DNA from: Elusimicrobiota bacterium
GTDB lineage: Bacteria > Omnitrophota > Gorgyraeia > Zapsychrales > Fredricksoniimonadaceae
DNA: 9,186 nt
Reading direction: 5' to 3'
Assembly (NCBI GenBank): GCA_012514595.1
Contig: JAAYZZ010000154.1
Coordinates: 1-9,186 of the forward strand
Made by a program: the position numbers and the translations under genes. The notes below the pieces were generated by a model. The model searched no databases, had not been told where the DNA came from, and saw only the letters and a program-made list of their open reading frames with translations. This document shows positions 6,101-9,186 of the stretch, piece by piece. How positions within the stretch are numbered: the stretch's first letter is position 1; every line of letters starts with the position of its first letter.

Positions 6101-6731
6101 TCTCATACCAGAAAAGGATCGCAGGCCCAGGGCCTCGCTCTTCGGCGGGCCCGGGGATGGTCCTGCCCGCGAGGTCATTGTCGGGATCCTCGTGGCTGTT
6201 GTGGGTTTCTTTCTCGCGCTTCATCTTCTGGTGGGACTGGGGATGCTGTGGCGGATGGCGGATCATGCCGCTCTCCGGATGCGCTGGTCCTCGTTGGGCA
6301 CAGAGCGTCAGAAGGTCGATGCGGTCCTGGATGAGCAGGCCGTTCTCGACGGAAAACTTCTCGCTGTGAAGCCTTTGATGCCGGCAAAGCCCGTGTCCTG
6401 GACGCGGTTCCTGAACGAAGTCTCGGACAGCGTTCCCCAGGGGGTCTGGTTACGGGGTTTTGTCTATGACAAGGACATTCTGATGATCTATGGGAGCGCC
6501 GTCTCTAAAACTAAGAATGAGATGGTGATCACGGGAGATTTTGTCGCGGCCCTCAAGGCATCCTCGATGGTCGAGAACTTTTTCGGCGGGATCGCCGTGG
6601 ACGCGATCCAGAGACGTGAGGGATTCTCGGTCCCGGTCGTTGATTTTGCGCTCAAGGCGCAGAGGCTGATCCAGGTCACGACCGAGGGTACGAAGGGAAA
6701 AAAGAAAAAGAAGAAAAAGAGCCGGAAATGA
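6087..6731 (+). CDS. pilN: Type IV pilus inner-membrane alignment protein PilN
   Basis: PilN is a bitopic inner-membrane protein that links PilM to PilO. I place the start at ATG 6087, inside the end of pilM after GGGGGGAT. The product then begins MIRVDLIPEK, matching the conserved PilN N-terminal INLLP motif that docks on PilM; the open frame extends upstream but that part is pilM-antiphase noise. The result is 214 residues: cytoplasmic tail 1-29, membrane span about 30-55, periplasmic helix about 60-92, and an alpha/beta (ferredoxin-like) domain about 104-190 containing PQGVWLRGF (117-125). The C-terminus is odd. Residues 203-214 read KGKKKKKKKSRK, a strongly basic periplasmic tail I do not know from PilN proteins. 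It is encoded by an A/G-only tract that also serves as the upstream region of pilO. The stop overlaps pilO by four bases (ATGA). Identification rests on motif, size and operon position. Confidence 0.92.
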   Translation: MIRVDLIPEKDRRPRASLFGGPGDGPAREVIVGILVAVVGFFLALHLLVGLGMLWRMADHAALRMRWSSLGTERQKVDAVLDEQAVLDGKLLAVKPLMPAKPVSWTRFLNEVSDSVPQGVWLRGFVYDKDILMIYGSAVSKTKNEMVITGDFVAALKASSMVENFFGGIAVDAIQRREGFSVPVVDFALKAQRLIQVTTEGTKGKKKKKKKSRK

Positions 6732-7309
6732 GACAGCTATTCGATAAGATCAAAGGGTTTTCCGGGCAGCAGTTCCTGTTGCATTTTTCAGCGGCCCTTC
6801 TGGCCCTGGTCCTGATCGATATCGTTTTCATCCTGCGTCCCCAGATCGGCGCCTTCGTCTCCGTCGGGAGGAAGGCCGGGGTTCTTCGTTCCGATCTCGC
6901 GTCCCTGGCCAAGAACAGCCAAGAGTTCGAGCGACTTGTCCGGGTCCTCGAGCGTTCACGGGCGGAGGTCCGAGGTTTCGAAGCCATGGTCAAACAGCGT
7001 GATGACCTGTCGGCGGTCTTCAAGTCCCTGACGGATGCGGCCCAGGCCCTCGGGATCAAGGTCGATCAGATCATCCCGCAGCCCCCCGAGACCGAGCCGG
7101 TCCTAGAGGTCGGAGAAGGAAAATATTTCGGGCAGACGGTCCAGGTCTCCCTGGAGGCCGGGTATCATGATCTGGGACGGTTCCTCGAGCGTCTTGAAAA
7201 GGACGGGTTGTTCTGGCAGTTAAGGAAGCTGTCGATCTCGGCGGACAAGTCGAATTCCCGCCGGCATCGGATCATTCTGGAGATGCGGCTTTTGCTGAAG
7301 GAGAAGTGA
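6728..7309 (+). CDS. pilO: Type IV pilus inner-membrane alignment protein PilO
   Basis: PilO is the partner of PilN; the two form a periplasmic heterodimer that sets the alignment complex and contacts PilP. The 193-residue product has a short cytoplasmic N-terminus, one membrane span at about 17-36, a coiled-coil segment about 45-95 and a C-terminal alpha/beta domain about 100-190. The C-terminal domain carries the PilO-like stretch GYHDLGRFLERLEK (145-158). The length is typical of PilO. The start overlaps the pilN stop as ATGA, so it is probably translated by coupling; the purine-rich lysine tract of pilN just upstream may also help recruit ribosomes. No Cys is present. Sequence conservation in this family is weak, so the call relies on topology, this motif and position between pilN and pilP. 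Confidence 0.91.
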   Translation: MRQLFDKIKGFSGQQFLLHFSAALLALVLIDIVFILRPQIGAFVSVGRKAGVLRSDLASLAKNSQEFERLVRVLERSRAEVRGFEAMVKQRDDLSAVFKSLTDAAQALGIKVDQIIPQPPETEPVLEVGEGKYFGQTVQVSLEAGYHDLGRFLERLEKDGLFWQLRKLSISADKSNSRRHRIILEMRLLLKEK

Positions 7310-7310
7310 T

Positions 7311-7652
7311 ATGCGTCGTTGGGGTCTTTTGGCCGTTCTCTTGTTTGTGTCATCCGTTGGGGTGGCGCAGGAGCCCTGTGTTTATGATCCGCACGGCCAG
7401 CGCGATCCCTTCTGGCCCCTGGTGAGCGACAGCGGCGCTATCATCAATTACGAGGTGAACTTCTCGGCGAGCGAGATGGCCCTGGAGGGCATCATGTCCG
7501 GAGGGGAACAGGGGGTCGCCATCATCAACGGGGAGGTCATGACCCCGGGACAGATGCTCGGGGCCTATCAGGTGGACCGCATTTTTTCGGACAGCGTCGT
7601 TCTGATCAGGGACGGGCAGGAAACGGAACTTCGTCTAAAAAAGGAGGACTAA
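7311..7652 (+). CDS. pilP: Type IV pilus periplasmic protein PilP (short, non-lipoprotein form)
   Basis: PilP connects the PilN/PilO complex to the secretin PilQ. The product is 113 residues, clearly shorter than the roughly 170-180 of proteobacterial PilP. It has an N-terminal signal (hydrophobic core about 5-16) with a likely cleavage after GVA at 17-19. Cys23 is preceded by Gln-Glu-Pro and is not a lipobox, so unlike the classical protein this one is probably soluble in the periplasm. The family motif GQRDPFWPL is at 29-37, followed by a small beta domain about 55-110 (LEGIM, GVAIINGEV, DSVVLIRDG), matching the PilP/GspC homology-region fold. The missing stretch is the PilN/PilO-binding linker region. 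ATG 7311 has AAGGAGA (7298-7304) at good spacing, and the stop TAA abuts the pilQ ATG. The call is well supported by motif and order. Confidence 0.88.
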   Translation: MRRWGLLAVLLFVSSVGVAQEPCVYDPHGQRDPFWPLVSDSGAIINYEVNFSASEMALEGIMSGGEQGVAIINGEVMTPGQMLGAYQVDRIFSDSVVLIRDGQETELRLKKED

Positions 7653-9008
7653 ATGTTCCGAGGGATATGGCTGGTGTTCTTTGTCGTTTTTTCCGGGGTG
7701 GCGGTGGCCTCTGCCCAGGAGGCAGTAGCCCCTGTCGCAGGAGAGGCCGCGGGTCCCGGGGCCATGCAGCTCGACATGACGGAGTCGGGCCTTGTCTCTC
7801 TCGATTTTCGTGAAGCGGATATCAAGAATGTGCTGAAGGTCCTGGCCTACAAGAGCGGGGTCAATATCATCACCGGTCCCGAGGTCGTGGGGCAGGTGAC
7901 GATCCAGCTCAAGGAGGTGCCGTGGCAGAAGGCGCTGGACGTGATCCTCTCGACCTATGGCTACAGCTATGAGCAGAAGGGGTCGATCATCATGGTCACC
8001 ACCGTCGAGAATCTCAAGAAGCGGCGGGAGGATGCCCGGGTCCTTTCCGAGCAGGAGCCGGTGTCGACCGAGACCTTCATCCTCAATTTCGCCAAGGCCG
8101 AGGATGTCGCCAAGGCGATCGAGAAGATGAAGAGCGCCAAAGGGAGCGTCAACCATGACAAGCGCACCAATGTCGTGATCGTGACGGACATTCTGAGCAA
8201 CCTGCAGGTGGTACGTGAGGTGGTGGCCTCCCTCGATGCCGTGACCCCGCAGGTCCTCATCGAGGCCAAGATCATCGAGACGGCCCTGCAGAACGACGAG
8301 AATTTCGGGGTCAAGTGGCCGACCTCCATCACGGGCACCGCGACCTTCCCGGGACGCAGTCACACGTTCCCCTGGAAGCAGGGTTTCACGAACGACTATA
8401 TTCCCACCACATCAAGGGCCTCCGGGAACACGTTGACCTACGGGACGCTCTCTCTCGACCAGGTGCAGCTGATGCTCGAGTTTCTCGACAAGAGACAGAA
8501 CACCAAGAGCGTCTCGAACCCCAGTATCGTGACGCTCGACAACCAGCCGGCGCGGATCCAGGTGGGGACGCAGTATCCAGTCCCGGATTACACCTATAAC
8601 GAAGAGCAGGCCAAGATGCAGGTCTCGGGTTGGAACTATATTGACACGGGGGTGATCTTCAATGTCACGCCCCACATCAATAACGCGTCGATGATCACGC
8701 TCGACATCGAGCCGCGGGTCACCGACATCGGCAAGAGCGTGACGGTCCAGGAGACGGATATGCCGCAGCTGAATTCGCAGATCGTGAAGACCACGGTCAT
8801 GATCAAGGATGGCGAGACCCTGGTCATCGCAGGTCTCATCAAGGACAGCAAGGAATCGACGAAATATTTCGTCCCGGTCCTCGGGCATCTTCCTCTTCTG
8901 GGGCGTTTGTTCCAGCATCGAGAGGAGACGGACCTGAAGACCGAGTTGATGATCTTTTTAACCCCCCGTATCGTGACGCCCGAACTGACGCCTCTTACAA
9001 AGAAATAG
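7653..9008 (+). CDS. pilQ: Type IV pilus secretin PilQ (minimal form without AMIN domains)
   Basis: PilQ is the multimeric outer-membrane channel through which the pilus passes. The product is 451 residues. It has a Sec signal with an ASA|Q cleavage site at 19-22, a secretin/TonB short N-terminal (STN, N0) domain about 47-118 (LDFREADIKNVLKVLAY at 50-66), and an N1 domain about 140-195 (TFILNFAKAEDVAKAI, then NVVIVTD). The secretin core runs about 198-442, ending in the signature VPVLGHLPLLGRLF (407-420) and ELMIFLTPRIV (431-441). Proteobacterial PilQ is usually about 700 residues with N-terminal AMIN domains that bind peptidoglycan; here only some 25 residues separate the signal peptide from STN, so AMIN is absent. 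No pilotin-binding S-domain is obvious at the C-terminus. The ATG follows the pilP stop directly, with AAGGAGG (7641-7647) inside pilP. GspD or another secretin is excluded mainly by the pilMNOP context. Confidence 0.94.
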   Translation: MFRGIWLVFFVVFSGVAVASAQEAVAPVAGEAAGPGAMQLDMTESGLVSLDFREADIKNVLKVLAYKSGVNIITGPEVVGQVTIQLKEVPWQKALDVILSTYGYSYEQKGSIIMVTTVENLKKRREDARVLSEQEPVSTETFILNFAKAEDVAKAIEKMKSAKGSVNHDKRTNVVIVTDILSNLQVVREVVASLDAVTPQVLIEAKIIETALQNDENFGVKWPTSITGTATFPGRSHTFPWKQGFTNDYIPTTSRASGNTLTYGTLSLDQVQLMLEFLDKRQNTKSVSNPSIVTLDNQPARIQVGTQYPVPDYTYNEEQAKMQVSGWNYIDTGVIFNVTPHINNASMITLDIEPRVTDIGKSVTVQETDMPQLNSQIVKTTVMIKDGETLVIAGLIKDSKESTKYFVPVLGHLPLLGRLFQHREETDLKTELMIFLTPRIVTPELTPLTKK

Positions 9009-9052
9009 GCGCGGGTCGCGGGGTCCGGGACAAGCTATGAAGGAGAACACAG

Positions 9053-9186
9053 GTGGCACGAGAGATATTGATCCAGATCGCCGACGGGGAAAGGCGTGTG
9101 GCGGTCGTTCAGAACAAGAGACTAGATGACTTTTTCATCGAACTGGACCGGTACCAGTCGATCCTCGGCAACATCTACAAGGGCAA
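9053..9186 (+). CDS. rng: Ribonuclease E/G family protein, 3' end missing
   Basis: Only the first 44 codons are present. The start is GTG 9053 with AAGGAG (9040-9045) 7 bases upstream. The product opens with AREILIQIADGERRVAVVQN and continues to ILGNIYKG (37-44), which matches the N-terminus of RNase G/CafA and RNase E (EILIN...TRVALVE...GNIYKG), the start of the S1-like RNA-binding region. These enzymes cleave single-stranded RNA in rRNA and tRNA processing and mRNA decay. It starts 44 bases after pilQ with no terminator seen between, so it may be read from the pil operon, but it is not a pilus component. RNase E versus RNase G cannot be decided from this fragment; the symbol is provisional. 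Confidence 0.85.
   Translation, partial: MAREILIQIADGERRVAVVQNKRLDDFFIELDRYQSILGNIYKG

Noticed and set aside
7635..8363. 242-codon minus-strand open frame opposite pilQ
   Set aside because: It is a shadow of pilQ: biased composition (many His, Asp, Gly, Leu), no recognisable motif and no ribosome binding site.
9053..9073. Sigma54-like TGGCAC...TTGA at the start of the RNase gene
   Set aside because: The gap between the two elements is eight bases rather than five, the second element is not TTGC, and the site is inside coding sequence.
1..9186. CRISPR arrays, tRNA or rRNA genes, insertion sequences, phage genes
   Set aside because: No spaced direct repeats, no tRNA-like cloverleaf, no transposase or terminal inverted repeats were seen; the window is almost fully occupied by pil genes.

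Overview
The window holds a type IV pilus (T4P) assembly locus. Every gene reads on the + strand and the genes are tightly packed. The outer-membrane secretin (PilQ) together with PilM/N/O/P points to a Gram-negative-type (diderm) bacterium. The DNA is GC-rich by eye, start codons are mostly ATG with a few GTG, and most genes have a strong AAGGAG-type ribosome binding site. The gene order, the pilin N-terminus and the extra small genes remind me of candidate-phylum diderms such as Omnitrophota or relatives, or of deltaproteobacterial-type lineages. That taxonomic guess is low-confidence and was not checked by any search.

Region 1 (1-4165) is the motor and platform block. It contains the 3' part of the extension ATPase pilB, then a small gene for a free-standing copy of the ATPase N-terminal (MshEN/T2SSE_N-type) domain, then pilC (inner-membrane platform), then a secreted coiled-coil protein of unknown function. 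Gaps are at most 13 bases, and the second gene overlaps pilC by one base, so this looks like one transcript.

Region 2 (4166-5023) is the major pilin gene with its own control. A strong-looking sigma70-type promoter (TTGACT, 17-base spacer, TGA-TATATT) lies just after the coiled-coil gene. It is followed by an unusually long leader of about 230 bases with several possible hairpins, the prepilin gene, a near-perfect Rho-independent terminator, and an AT-rich spacer that probably carries the promoter of the next operon.

Region 3 (5024-9008) is pilM-pilN-pilO-pilP-pilQ, the alignment complex and secretin. Overlapping or abutting genes indicate translational coupling. A gene for an RNase E/G family protein starts 44 bases after pilQ and runs off the window.

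Together these genes give the cytoplasmic ATPase (PilB), platform (PilC), cytoplasmic ring plus inner-membrane alignment complex (PilM, N, O), periplasmic link (PilP), outer-membrane pore (PilQ) and the fibre subunit. The retraction ATPase PilT, the prepilin peptidase PilD and minor pilins are not in the window. The parts least explained by standard T4P biology are the free-standing MshEN-like protein, the coiled-coil secreted protein, the long pilin leader, the lysine-rich PilN tail and the pilM start without a ribosome binding site.
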